NCBI GenBank assembly: GCA_016716225.1
Contig: JADJWT010000001.1
Location: 2,614,501-2,678,500, forward strand
Origin: Ignavibacteriota bacterium
GTDB lineage: Bacteria; Bacteroidota; Ignavibacteria; Ignavibacteriales; Melioribacteraceae
DNA: 64,000 nt
Reading direction: 5' to 3'
A program made the translations under genes and the position numbers. The notes beneath the pieces were generated by a model. The model was given only the letters and a program-made list of their open reading frames with translations. It did not search any database and was not told the DNA's origin. This document shows, in pieces, positions 53,834 to 62,424 of the stretch; position 1 is the first letter of the stretch; each line of letters opens with the position of its first letter.

Positions 53834-54907
53834 ATGAAAAATTTTGATGTTATGGAAAAATTTGGTCATGAACAAGTAATTTTTTGTTCGGATAAAGATT
53901 CTGGATTGAAAGCAATAATTGCAATTCATGATACAACTTTAGGTCCGGCAATTGGCGGAACCCGAATGTGGAATTATTCAAGCTTTGATGAAGCTTTAAA
54001 TGATGTCTTAAGATTATCAAGAGGAATGACATACAAAGCTTCAATTTCCGGATTAAATTTTGGCGGTGGAAATGCAGTAATAATTGGGAATCCGGAAACA
54101 GATAAATCCGAAAGATTATTTAGAACATTTGGAAAATTTATAGAAGGATTATCGGGTAGATACATAACTGCAGAAGATGTTGGAACAACAGTAAACGATA
54201 TGGAATATGTTCTGATGGAAACATCATTTGTGACCGGAATTTCTAAAGCTTTAGGCGGATCTGGAGATCCCGCACCTGTCTCTGCTTACGGAGTTTATAT
54301 GGGAATGAAAGCTTGTGCAAATGCAAAATGGGGTAATGATTCTCTTAGTGGGAAAAGAGTTGTTGTTCAAGGTGCCGGAAGAGTTGCACGTTATTTGTGC
54401 GAACATTTATTTAACGAAGGAGCAAAAATTATTATTTCGGATATTGTTGATGAAAAAATTAAAACCGTTCTTGATTCAGTTGATGCAGAAACTGTTGCTC
54501 CGGAAAAAATTTATGATGAAGAATGTGAAATCTTTTCTCCATGTGCATTAGGAGCAGTTATAAATGATAAAACTATTCCAAAATTAAAATGTGAAATTAT
54601 TGCTGGTTCTGCTAACAATCAATTGGAAGATGAAAATAAACACGGCGATATGCTTAAAGAAAAAGGAATTTTATATGCACCGGATTATGTTATAAATGCC
54701 GGAGGTTTGATAAATGTTGCTAATGAATTAAAAGGTTACCGTCAAGATCGTGCGCTAAAACAAGCAGATGGTATTTATGATGTTTTGACCAAAGTTATTA
54801 GAATTTCAAAAGAACAAAATATCCCAACTCATTTAGCATCAAATCAAATTGCCGAAGAAAGATTGAAACAAATAGGGGGAATAAAAAAAATATATTCCAC
54901 AAGTTAG
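53834..54907 (+). CDS. Leucine/Glu/Val dehydrogenase-family protein lacking the catalytic lysine
   Basis: 357 residues from ATG 53834, with GGAG seven bases before; a TTG at 53807 is less likely. Family marks: G-G-T-R-M-W near 40, G-M-T-Y-K-A (Lys68 kept) and ITAEDVGT (the Asp of the family) near 114. The NAD fold reads VVQGAGRVA, and APDYVINAGGLINVANE closes the site. In LeuDH the catalytic lysine is the fourth residue of G-G-G-K; here codon 54071-54073 reads AAT, Asn80. Loss of oxidative deamination is possible. Sits before nusB. Confidence 0.85.
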   Translation: MKNFDVMEKFGHEQVIFCSDKDSGLKAIIAIHDTTLGPAIGGTRMWNYSSFDEALNDVLRLSRGMTYKASISGLNFGGGNAVIIGNPETDKSERLFRTFGKFIEGLSGRYITAEDVGTTVNDMEYVLMETSFVTGISKALGGSGDPAPVSAYGVYMGMKACANAKWGNDSLSGKRVVVQGAGRVARYLCEHLFNEGAKIIISDIVDEKIKTVLDSVDAETVAPEKIYDEECEIFSPCALGAVINDKTIPKLKCEIIAGSANNQLEDENKHGDMLKEKGILYAPDYVINAGGLINVANELKGYRQDRALKQADGIYDVLTKVIRISKEQNIPTHLASNQIAEERLKQIGGIKKIYSTS

Positions 54908-54924
54908 GATGAATATCAAAAATT

Positions 54925-55389
54925 ATGAAATCAAAAAGAAGAAAATTAAGAGAAAAAGTTTTGCAAGTTTTGTATGCATACGAAATGGATGCAGCCGGAC
55001 TTTCAGAAATTATGAGTGATCAACTTTCTGAAATTACATCAGAAGATGATAAAGAATTTTGCAGTAAATTAGTTAATTTGATTATTGCAAATAGAAAACT
55101 AATTGAAAGTAAAATTGAAAAACGCCTTGTAAATTGGGACGTTTCAAGAATTGCTGTTGTTGATTTAATTTTGTTAAAAATTGGAGTTGGAGAAATTTTA
55201 TATATTGAAGACATTCCGCCCAAGGTTACGATAAATGAAATCATTGAAATTGCGAAAGAATATTCTACCGCAAAAAGTGGAAAATTTATAAATGGAATTT
55301 TAGATGCAATTCTTGCTGATATTAAATCCGGTGGAAATTTGAAAAAGGCCGGCAGAGGACTTATTGAAAACTCTCTACCAAAACAATAA
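54925..55389 (+). CDS. nusB: Transcription antitermination factor NusB
   Basis: 154 residues, all-alpha; with S10 (NusE) and NusA it keeps RNA polymerase on rRNA operons. K-R-R-K-L-R-E-K-V-L-Q-V-L-Y-A-Y-E opens the RNA-binding face; the second half has V-A-V-V-D-L-I-L-L-K-I-G-V-G-E and K-V-T-I-N-E-I-I-E-I-A-K-E-Y-S, then K-F-I-N-G-I-L-D. All are classic NusB. Slightly longer than E. coli's, with a basic tail. The next gene begins inside its last 26 bases. Confidence 0.95.
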   Translation: MKSKRRKLREKVLQVLYAYEMDAAGLSEIMSDQLSEITSEDDKEFCSKLVNLIIANRKLIESKIEKRLVNWDVSRIAVVDLILLKIGVGEILYIEDIPPKVTINEIIEIAKEYSTAKSGKFINGILDAILADIKSGGNLKKAGRGLIENSLPKQ

Positions 55390-56680
55390 TAAAATAAATT
55401 CGGATTCAAATAAGTTTAAAATTTTTGTTTGGACTTTATATGATTTTGCAAATACCTCTTATTCTATTGTTGTTGTAACTTTCATTTTTGCTGTTTACTT
55501 CAAAGATATTATTGCAGAAAAATTGCCAATTGGCGATTTGTTTTGGAGTTTGGGAATAAGCATTTCTATGATTCTTACCGGAATAATATCTCCAATTCTT
55601 GGTGCAATTGCAGATTACTCAGCCGGGAAAAAGAGATTTTTATTATTCTTCACACTACTTTGTATAATTCCAACTTCACTACTTTATTTTACAAATCAAG
55701 GTGATATAATAACCGCGTTAATTCTTTTCATCCTTGCTAATATTGGATTTGAAGCCGCATTGGTTTTTTATGATTCTTTTTTACCGGAAATTGCATCAAG
55801 GAAAAATTACGGAAGAGTAAGCGGATACGGATTTGCAATGGGTTATTTAGGCTCACTAATTATTCTTGCTTTATCATTTCCATTTATTGAAAAGGGAAAT
55901 ATTAAAGAAACTTTTCCGCTTGCTGCATTTTTCTTTTTAGTTTTTTCAATACCAATATTTTTATTCTTAAATGACTCAAGAAAAATTGTTGAAAGTAAAA
56001 TTTCTTATATCAGCATTGGCGTTAACAGAGTATTAAATACAATTAAACATCTTAAAGATTATAAAAATTTAGCATTATTTCTGCTTTCATTTTTCTTTTA
56101 CATTGAAGGAGTAAATACGGTAATATTTTTTGCGGGAAATTATGCTTCAACAACTTTAAATTTTTCAATGATGGAATTAATTATATTTTTTATTATTGTT
56201 CAAACTACTGCAATATTTGGATCAATATTATTTGGAATAATTTCTGATTCAATCGGTCAAAAAAAGTCTATTATAATTTCTTTATTTATTTGGATATTTA
56301 CAATTATTCTTGCATACTTTACAAGCAGCAACGAAAGTTTTTTAGTTCAAACAATTTCCGAAATATTTAATATTTCTGATCAAGAAACAATGATTAAAAG
56401 TTTTTATTTTGTAGGGTTATTAGCCGGTAGCGTGATGGGAGCTACGCAATCAACAAGTAGAAGTTTAATGTCCAAATTAACTCCACAAAGTAAGAAAACG
56501 GAATTCTTTGGATTTTATTCATTATTTGGGAAAAGTTCCGCAGTAGTTGGTCCATTGGTTTTTGGCTTTGTAAGTTTTGTATCCGGGAATCAAAGATATG
56601 CAATTTTATCAGTAGGAATATTTTTTATAATTGGATTATTAAGTTTAAATTTTGTGAAAGATGTTCAGCCGGAAAACTAA
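55364..56680 (+). CDS. UMF1-type MFS transporter (Atg22-like)
   Basis: 438 residues, 12 helices. TTG start at 55364 inside nusB is supported by AGAGGA shortly upstream. After an unusual 18-residue soluble lead, F-V-W-T-L-Y-D-F-A-N-T-S-Y is the UMF1 signature, then repeated G-A-I-A-D-Y-S-A-G-K-K-R and the late S-R-S-L-M-S-K-L-T-P motif. Atg22 exports vacuolar amino acids; bacterial substrates are unknown. Its stop overlaps the convergent peptidase gene by 4 bases. Confidence 0.87.
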   Translation: MKTLYQNNNKINSDSNKFKIFVWTLYDFANTSYSIVVVTFIFAVYFKDIIAEKLPIGDLFWSLGISISMILTGIISPILGAIADYSAGKKRFLLFFTLLCIIPTSLLYFTNQGDIITALILFILANIGFEAALVFYDSFLPEIASRKNYGRVSGYGFAMGYLGSLIILALSFPFIEKGNIKETFPLAAFFFLVFSIPIFLFLNDSRKIVESKISYISIGVNRVLNTIKHLKDYKNLALFLLSFFFYIEGVNTVIFFAGNYASTTLNFSMMELIIFFIIVQTTAIFGSILFGIISDSIGQKKSIIISLFIWIFTIILAYFTSSNESFLVQTISEIFNISDQETMIKSFYFVGLLAGSVMGATQSTSRSLMSKLTPQSKKTEFFGFYSLFGKSSAVVGPLVFGFVSFVSGNQRYAILSVGIFFIIGLLSLNFVKDVQPEN

Positions 56681-57360
56681 TTTTTCGAATATTTAAATGA
56701 ATATCGTAATAAAAATATTACAACAAAAATAGAAATTACAAACCAAAGCAATCCCCATAAATTTGCAGAAATTCCGGTTAAAAATTCTAAAATTTGTGTA
56801 TCGGTTTCTCTAATTGTTTGGGTTAACAAATCTTCTTTTATATCAGTAGTAATATACATACAACTAATTAATCCTAAATATTGAAGAAATGGATTAGCGA
56901 ATTTTTCTGGTACATATCTTGGGATTAAAAACAGTAATATTGAAACAATAATTCCCAGAAAAATTTGTAGGTCACCTTTTACCAAATTAGTTGAAGTTAT
57001 AAAAGTAATTAACGCAAGAATGTTGAAATACCATTTTTTTAATCTATTTGAAAATGCTGAAATAAAAATTAATGAACCTATTATTAAACTGCCTAAATAT
57101 CCAGATGAAGCAATAAATAAAGAGCTTCCGCCATCTATTGAAGTTTTTCCAGATAAATTTAAATCGAATGTAAGAAAATTAATTCTTCCTCCGGAAACAA
57201 TTCCGGCTATTACATGACTAATTTCATGAAAAAAAATTATGAATAATTTAATTGGAAATAAAATTAATGAGTCAAAAAAGAAAAGACTTATTAAAACAAA
57301 AAAAATTACAATTCCGAATTGGTTAATAGTAGATTTATTTTTAATCAAGATTTTCTGCAA
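56677..57360 (-). CDS. M50-family membrane metallopeptidase (site-2-protease-like)
   Basis: 227 residues from TTG at 57360 (no ATG alternative near the first helix). The zinc motif H-E-I-S-H near 45-49 lies within a membrane helix, followed by about five more helices. Site-2 relatives cleave membrane-bound anti-sigma factors or signal proteins; the second metal-binding Asp of S2P (N-x-x-P-D-G) is not visible, suggesting the compact M50B subfamily. It starts convergent with the UMF1 gene. Activity is inferred. Confidence 0.7.
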   Translation of the reverse strand: MQKILIKNKSTINQFGIVIFFVLISLFFFDSLILFPIKLFIIFFHEISHVIAGIVSGGRINFLTFDLNLSGKTSIDGGSSLFIASSGYLGSLIIGSLIFISAFSNRLKKWYFNILALITFITSTNLVKGDLQIFLGIIVSILLFLIPRYVPEKFANPFLQYLGLISCMYITTDIKEDLLTQTIRETDTQILEFLTGISANLWGLLWFVISIFVVIFLLRYSFKYSKN

Positions 57361-57553
57361 TAAAAGTATTTGAAAAAATTTGATCGAAAGTTAACTTTTT
57401 GATTATTAAATATCACAGTAAAAATTTTGGTATAAAAAATTTTCTATAGGTTGATAAAAATATTTAATAATAAAATAAATTTATTGCAATTTTAATATTT
57501 ATTATGCTATTTCAAAAATTAGAAAAATATAATATTTTACTAAAGAGAAAAAT

Positions 57554-57626
57554 GCGAGTGTAACTCAGTTGGTAGAGTGTCAGCTTCCCAAGCTGAATGC
57601 CGCGGGTTCGAATCCCGTCGCTCGCT
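57554..57626 (+). tRNA. tRNA-Gly (anticodon CCC)
   Basis: A 73-nt cloverleaf: acceptor 7 bp (57554-57560 with 57619-57625, one wobble), 4-bp D stem, 5-bp anticodon stem around T-T-C-C-C-A-A, 5-base variable loop and T-arm with TTCGAAT. Discriminator is T73, as expected for bacterial tRNA-Gly. The terminal CCA is not encoded. Confidence 0.96.
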
Positions 57627-57693
57627 CAAAATTATAAAATAAAATTTGCATCATAACAACTATTAGATTAAATTTACAGCTCAAATTTTGAAT

Positions 57694-57768
57694 GGGAACT
57701 TAGCTCAGCTGGTTCAGAGCACCTGCCTTACAAGCAGGGGGTCATAGGTTCGAATCCTATAGTTCCCA
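57694..57768 (+). tRNA. tRNA-Val (anticodon UAC)
   Basis: A 75-nt cloverleaf: acceptor GGGAACT with AGTTCCC, D arm with GCTC/GAGC, anticodon stem CCTGC/GCAGG around C-T-T-A-C-A-A, T arm with TTCGAAT, discriminator A. CCA is not encoded. It reads UAC, the Val codon family GUN (mainly GUA). It follows tRNA-Gly by 67 bases, probably in one transcript, and precedes a strong terminator. Confidence 0.95.
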
Positions 57769-57774
57769 CAACAT

Positions 57775-57815
57775 AAACCCTTATAAGATAATTACTTATG
57801 AGGGTTTTGTTTTTT
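57775..57815 (+). terminator. Rho-independent terminator after the tRNA pair
   Basis: A 13-bp stem (57775-57787 with 57795-57807, one T.G wobble) with a 7-base loop, then a TGTTTTTT tail. It ends the tRNA-Gly/tRNA-Val transcript and separates the carbohydrate region. Confidence 0.9.
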
Positions 57816-58356
57816 AAAGAATGTTAACAGTAGTAAAAATCGTAGTAGTTTTAGAAAAATCTTCAATAAAATTTCACACCCAAATAAACTGTTTTCTAGC
57901 GATTTATTCAATCTTTCATTTTGTCATTAAGTCAATTTGACATTTATTTTTTGGTAATTTCTTACTAAATAATATATTTACCAATTTCATAATTTTCCAA
58001 CTTTCTCATAAATCAAATCAATCAACTTATCACCAAAAAAGGGGAAACGAGGAAGTAGAATAACCAAATCTTGATTAACTGTAGATCAAGTGGTATCTGC
58101 AAACATTCCATAAATTATACATTTAAATTAGCATACAGTAATAATTAAAATTCAAATCTAGACGATCACATTATTATTTTTAATTGCTTTTAACTAAATA
58201 TTATTCAGAAAATGATGCTTACATAACAGTTGCAAAAAATTTATTATCTTAAATTTTTCAGTTGATAAATTTAATTATTGCGAAATATCAAGATAAAATT
58301 GGTAATTTACTTTTGAAAACACATTTTAAATTCTTATAACAAAATTTTTGTCGCTT
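57816..58356. other. Non-coding stretch after the tRNA terminator
   Basis: About 540 bases without a credible gene. It is AT-rich and holds no sizeable ORF with a start, no repeated unit and no sequence I recognise as an integration junction. It presumably carries the promoter of the DUF5703 gene, but I cannot identify the elements. Confidence 0.5.
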
Positions 58357-60639
58357 ATGTTTAATAAATATTATCTATTATATTTTATAGTTCTTAACTC
58401 ACTATTTTGCTTAAAAATATTTGGACAGCTTAATAATTCACTTCTCGAAAATGATTTATATAATTTAGCAAGTTACAATGTTAGCTGGGATAGCCCAAGC
58501 AAAGACTTTAATGGTTCAATGCCAATTGGAAATGGTGATATTGGATTAAATGTTTGGACAGAAGAAAATGGTGATTTGCTTTTTTATATTGGGAAAACTG
58601 ATTCTTGGGGTGATAATGGCAGATTATTGAAAATTGGTAAAGTTAGGTTTAAACTATCTCCTTTACCCAAAATCCCATTAAGAAATTTTATTCAAACACT
58701 TCATTTAGAAAATTCAACAATAATAATTAAATACGCACAATATGAATTTAAGTTATGGGTTGATGCAAATAATCCCGTAATTACTTTAGAAATAAATAGT
58801 GAAAATGAAACTGAGGTAATTGCAGAAATTGAACTATGGCGAACAAAACCAACTGAACTTTCCAGTATTGAAGTCAGCGATGTTATGTTTGATCATAATA
58901 TTGTAAATAAACAGATTGCACCAACAGTTGTTGAACCGGATTCAGTTTTAAGTAATTTAGAAAATAGTATTGGGTGGTATCATTTTAATAGAAAATCAAT
59001 AGGTCCAAAATTTACAGCGAAACATCAAGGTTTAGGGAATTTTAATAGAGTAGATCCTTTAGAAAATAGAATTTTTGGAGCAATAATTACATCAAGCAAT
59101 CCAAAAAAAATAAGTGATACTAAATTGATTTCTGAATCATCAAAAAACCATCTTTTTAATATTTATGTTTCAACCGAGCATCCTTCATCATCAAAACAGT
59201 GGCAGAAAAACCTTAAAGAAAAAATAAAATCAATAGAGGAAATTGAGATCGAACAAAGATTACAAAAGCATTGTACTTGGTGGACAGATTTCTGGAATAG
59301 AAGTTGTATTTATGTTACTTCAAATTCCGAAGAGGAAAAAAGTAAATCTGAAACATTTAGAATTACGCAGTCATATATTTTACAAAGATATATTAATGCT
59401 TGTGGTGGAAGAGGGCAGTATCCGATCAAATTTAACGGTTCAATATTTAATGTACCTTTCAAAGATGCGCCCGGTGATGCTGATTATAGAAGATGGGGAC
59501 CCGGTTACTGGTGGCAGAATACACGTTTGCCGTATTACACAATGTGCACTTCCGGTGATTACGAATTAATGATGCCTTTATTCAAAATGTATGTGAAAGA
59601 TTTGTTTGAATTATTTAACTATAGAACAAAATTATATTTTAATATTGATGGAATATTTATTCCCGAATGTATTTATTTCTGGGGAGAAACTTTTACTGAA
59701 TCATATGGCTTAACTTCATTTGATGAAAGAAAAGATAAACTTCAAGAAAGTAAATGGCATAAATATGAATGGGTTTCTAGTCTTGAACTTATTTATTTAA
59801 TGTTAGATTATTATGAATATTTAATGGATGAAAATTTTTTGAAAGAATACGTTGTGCCTTTTGCAAATAAAATTATAACTTTCTTTGATCAGTACTATAA
59901 AAAAGAAAATGGTAAATTGAAAATGGAGCCGTCGCAATCTGCTGAAACATGGTGGAAATGTACTAATCCTATGCCCGAAATTGCCGGACTACATTCAGTA
60001 CTTAATAGATTATTAAAACTGAATGAAAACTTGGTTGAAAAAGTATTATTAAATTATTGGCAAAATGTTAAACATAAAATACCGGATTTACCAACTCATG
60101 AAATAAATGATATTAAAATGTTTGCTCCAGCCGAAAAATTTGAAGAAAAAATGAATATCGAAAATCCGGAACTTTATGCTGTTTTTCCATTTCAACTGAT
60201 AAATTTTAATTCTGAAAAAAAAGATCTGGCAATCAATGCTTTTGTTCATCGCATTGATAAAGGTAATTGGGGCTGGCGACAAGATGACTTATTTGCTTCT
60301 TATCTAGCTTTAACAGATACAACTAAAAAGTATTTAATTGAGCGAACGAAAAATAAAAATATTGATTCAAGGTTTCCGGCATTTTGGGGACCAAATTATG
60401 ATTGGACTCCGGATCAAACACATGGCGCAATTATAATGAAGACTCTACAATCAATGATACTTCAGAACGACGGAGAAAATATTTATTTATTGCCTTCTTG
60501 GCCTAAAGATTGGAACGTTAAATTTAAATTACACTCGCCTTTTAAAACAGTGATTGACGGACAATATGTTGACGGAACTTTACTCATTAATGAGGTTGTT
60601 CCAGAATTTAGATCAAAACAAATACAAATTATTAATTGA
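58357..60639 (+). CDS. Secreted DUF5703-domain putative glycoside hydrolase
   Basis: 760 residues from ATG 58357 (a TTG at 58348 would add three residues before the signal peptide, which ends near KIFGQ). The opening N-V-S-W-D-S-P-S-K-D, then S-M-P-I-G-N-G-D-I-G-L-N-V-W and F-Y-I-G-K-T-D-S-W, is the DUF5703 signature, followed by a large (alpha/alpha)-barrel-like region with W-W-T-D-F-W-N-R-S near 308 and Y-W-W-Q-N-T-R-L-P-Y near 385. It resembles GH95/GH65-type hydrolases, including 1,2-alpha-fucosidases. The neighbouring GH29 gene supports a fucose link. Substrate untested. Confidence 0.82.
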   Translation: MFNKYYLLYFIVLNSLFCLKIFGQLNNSLLENDLYNLASYNVSWDSPSKDFNGSMPIGNGDIGLNVWTEENGDLLFYIGKTDSWGDNGRLLKIGKVRFKLSPLPKIPLRNFIQTLHLENSTIIIKYAQYEFKLWVDANNPVITLEINSENETEVIAEIELWRTKPTELSSIEVSDVMFDHNIVNKQIAPTVVEPDSVLSNLENSIGWYHFNRKSIGPKFTAKHQGLGNFNRVDPLENRIFGAIITSSNPKKISDTKLISESSKNHLFNIYVSTEHPSSSKQWQKNLKEKIKSIEEIEIEQRLQKHCTWWTDFWNRSCIYVTSNSEEEKSKSETFRITQSYILQRYINACGGRGQYPIKFNGSIFNVPFKDAPGDADYRRWGPGYWWQNTRLPYYTMCTSGDYELMMPLFKMYVKDLFELFNYRTKLYFNIDGIFIPECIYFWGETFTESYGLTSFDERKDKLQESKWHKYEWVSSLELIYLMLDYYEYLMDENFLKEYVVPFANKIITFFDQYYKKENGKLKMEPSQSAETWWKCTNPMPEIAGLHSVLNRLLKLNENLVEKVLLNYWQNVKHKIPDLPTHEINDIKMFAPAEKFEEKMNIENPELYAVFPFQLINFNSEKKDLAINAFVHRIDKGNWGWRQDDLFASYLALTDTTKKYLIERTKNKNIDSRFPAFWGPNYDWTPDQTHGAIIMKTLQSMILQNDGENIYLLPSWPKDWNVKFKLHSPFKTVIDGQYVDGTLLINEVVPEFRSKQIQIIN

Positions 60640-60663
60640 TGTATTTTCCTAAATGAGATCGAA

Positions 60664-62013
60664 ATGAAAATAATTTTTATGGGTATAATTTTACTAACAT
60701 CAATTATAAACTGTCAAACAAGCGAAAATATTTTACCAACAAAATCTCAAATCGCATGGGCGGATTGTGAAATTGGAGTTATTATACATCTTGATATCAG
60801 TATTTTTAAACCTGAAACATTTGATTTTAATAATAAGGAAACTTTACCAAATCTAAGCGTATTTAATCCATCAAAACTAAATACTGATCAATGGATAAAA
60901 GCAGCAAAAGATGCCGGTGCAAAATACGCAATACTTACGGCAAAACATTTAACCGGTTTTACATTGTGGCCTTCAAAAGTTCACGGATATAATGTTGGAA
61001 ATACGCCTTGGAAAAATAGAAATGGTGATATTGTAAAGGATTTCATTAATTCATGTAAAAAGTATGATATAAAACCTGGTTTGTATTACAACACAAATAT
61101 TAATACATACATGGACTTAGGTTTTAATCAAGAACTAAACGCCGAACAGCAAAAAATTTTTAATGATACAAATCTAAAACAACTTAAAGAATTATGGACG
61201 CAATACGGAGAATTATTTGAAATTTGGTTTGATGGAGGAGTTAAATCAAATGAAATTGGAGGAATAGCAAATGAGGTTATTCAATTAATAAATGATTGTC
61301 AACCTAATGCAATTCTATTTCAAGGGCCAATGGAATGTCGTAATTTAATTAGGTGGATTGGAAATGAGGATGGAAGGGCACCATATCCTCATTGGAGTCG
61401 CGCAGATGCAGTAACTTCATCTCTTGGATTAGTAAATATTCCAAATCTTCATGGAGATCCTGGTGGGAAAATTTGGTGTCCAGCAGAAGCAGATTTCCCA
61501 AATATTAAACAAAATGCATGGAATGGTGGTTGGTTATGGAAAGCAAATCAAGATAGTTTGTTATTTTCTGTAGACGAACTAATAGATAGATATTATACCA
61601 GTGTTGGGAAGAATGCAAATATGTTAATTGGAATGGCAATTGACACTTCCGGACAATTTCCCCAGTCTGCCGAAAATATTTTTTCCGAGTTTGGCAAAGA
61701 ATTAAATAGACTTTTTAAAAATCCTATAGCTTCTTCAAATTTTATAGGTCATGCATTCGAATTGAAAATTTCTGATTCACCTCAATTAATAAAAAATATT
61801 GTAATTCAAGAAGATATATCTAAAGGTGAAAGAGTTAGAAAATATTTTATTGAAGCATTCGTCGATGAACGTTGGATAATAATAGCTGACGGAATTTCGA
61901 TTGGTCATAAACGTATTCATAAAATTGATAATTTAGAAACAACAAAAATAAAATTAAGTATTTCAGAGTATTCTGAAGAACCGATAATTATGAATTTTGC
62001 TGTTTTCCCGTAA
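60664..62013 (+). CDS. Alpha-L-fucosidase (GH29)
   Basis: 449 residues with a hydrophobic leader ending in I-I-N-C; Asn before Cys makes lipidation uncertain. The GH29 barrel shows A-G-A-K-Y-A-I-L-T-A-K-H near 80-91, with G-F-T-L-W-P-S-K-V-H-G-Y after it. The nucleophile is Asp190 in F-E-I-W-F-D-G-G. A C-terminal beta domain follows from about 350. Retaining GH29 enzymes release fucose from glycans; whether sulfated fucan is the target is unknown. It starts 24 bases after the DUF5703 gene, implying cotranscription. Confidence 0.9.
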   Translation: MKIIFMGIILLTSIINCQTSENILPTKSQIAWADCEIGVIIHLDISIFKPETFDFNNKETLPNLSVFNPSKLNTDQWIKAAKDAGAKYAILTAKHLTGFTLWPSKVHGYNVGNTPWKNRNGDIVKDFINSCKKYDIKPGLYYNTNINTYMDLGFNQELNAEQQKIFNDTNLKQLKELWTQYGELFEIWFDGGVKSNEIGGIANEVIQLINDCQPNAILFQGPMECRNLIRWIGNEDGRAPYPHWSRADAVTSSLGLVNIPNLHGDPGGKIWCPAEADFPNIKQNAWNGGWLWKANQDSLLFSVDELIDRYYTSVGKNANMLIGMAIDTSGQFPQSAENIFSEFGKELNRLFKNPIASSNFIGHAFELKISDSPQLIKNIVIQEDISKGERVRKYFIEAFVDERWIIIADGISIGHKRIHKIDNLETTKIKLSISEYSEEPIIMNFAVFP

Positions 62014-62424
62014 ATCTAAAAACAATTATTTAATTTGAACGTTTTTAAAGCATATCTAAATTATTACTGAATATTTTTATTTTGATTTTATATCCAGACT
62101 TTCCTTCACAAATTGTTCTAAATTATTTTTAAAGTTTAAAGATTAATGTTAAAAAAATACTTTTGAAAATCTCGAATTTGAAAAGAATTTTAATCGGATT
62201 TTTTTTTAGAACCAAATTCAACTTTAACTAAATTAATTATTGTAACTATTTGTAAATTATAATAAGAATTATCTCTAATATTAATTTTAATTAAATCTTT
62301 GCTTTTAATATTAATTTAAATGATCATATTATCAATTGATATTAATAAACACTAACATCGATAGATATTTATAATATAATATAAAATATATTAAATTTAA
62401 GAAATTAAAATAGTTGAGACGAAA
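62014..62424. other. AT-rich non-coding stretch before the Tat oxidoreductase gene
   Basis: About 410 bases with no convincing ORF, no hairpin with a T tail and very high AT content, including long TA-rich runs (around 62350-62400). It probably holds the promoter of the following gene. I could not pick out a reliable -35/-10 or Bacteroidota-type -33/-7 pair. Confidence 0.5.

Noticed and set aside
57627..58356. Integration junction or attachment-site copy next to tRNA-Val
   Set aside because: No second copy of the tRNA 3' end and no integrase are visible in the window; it is kept only as an island hypothesis.
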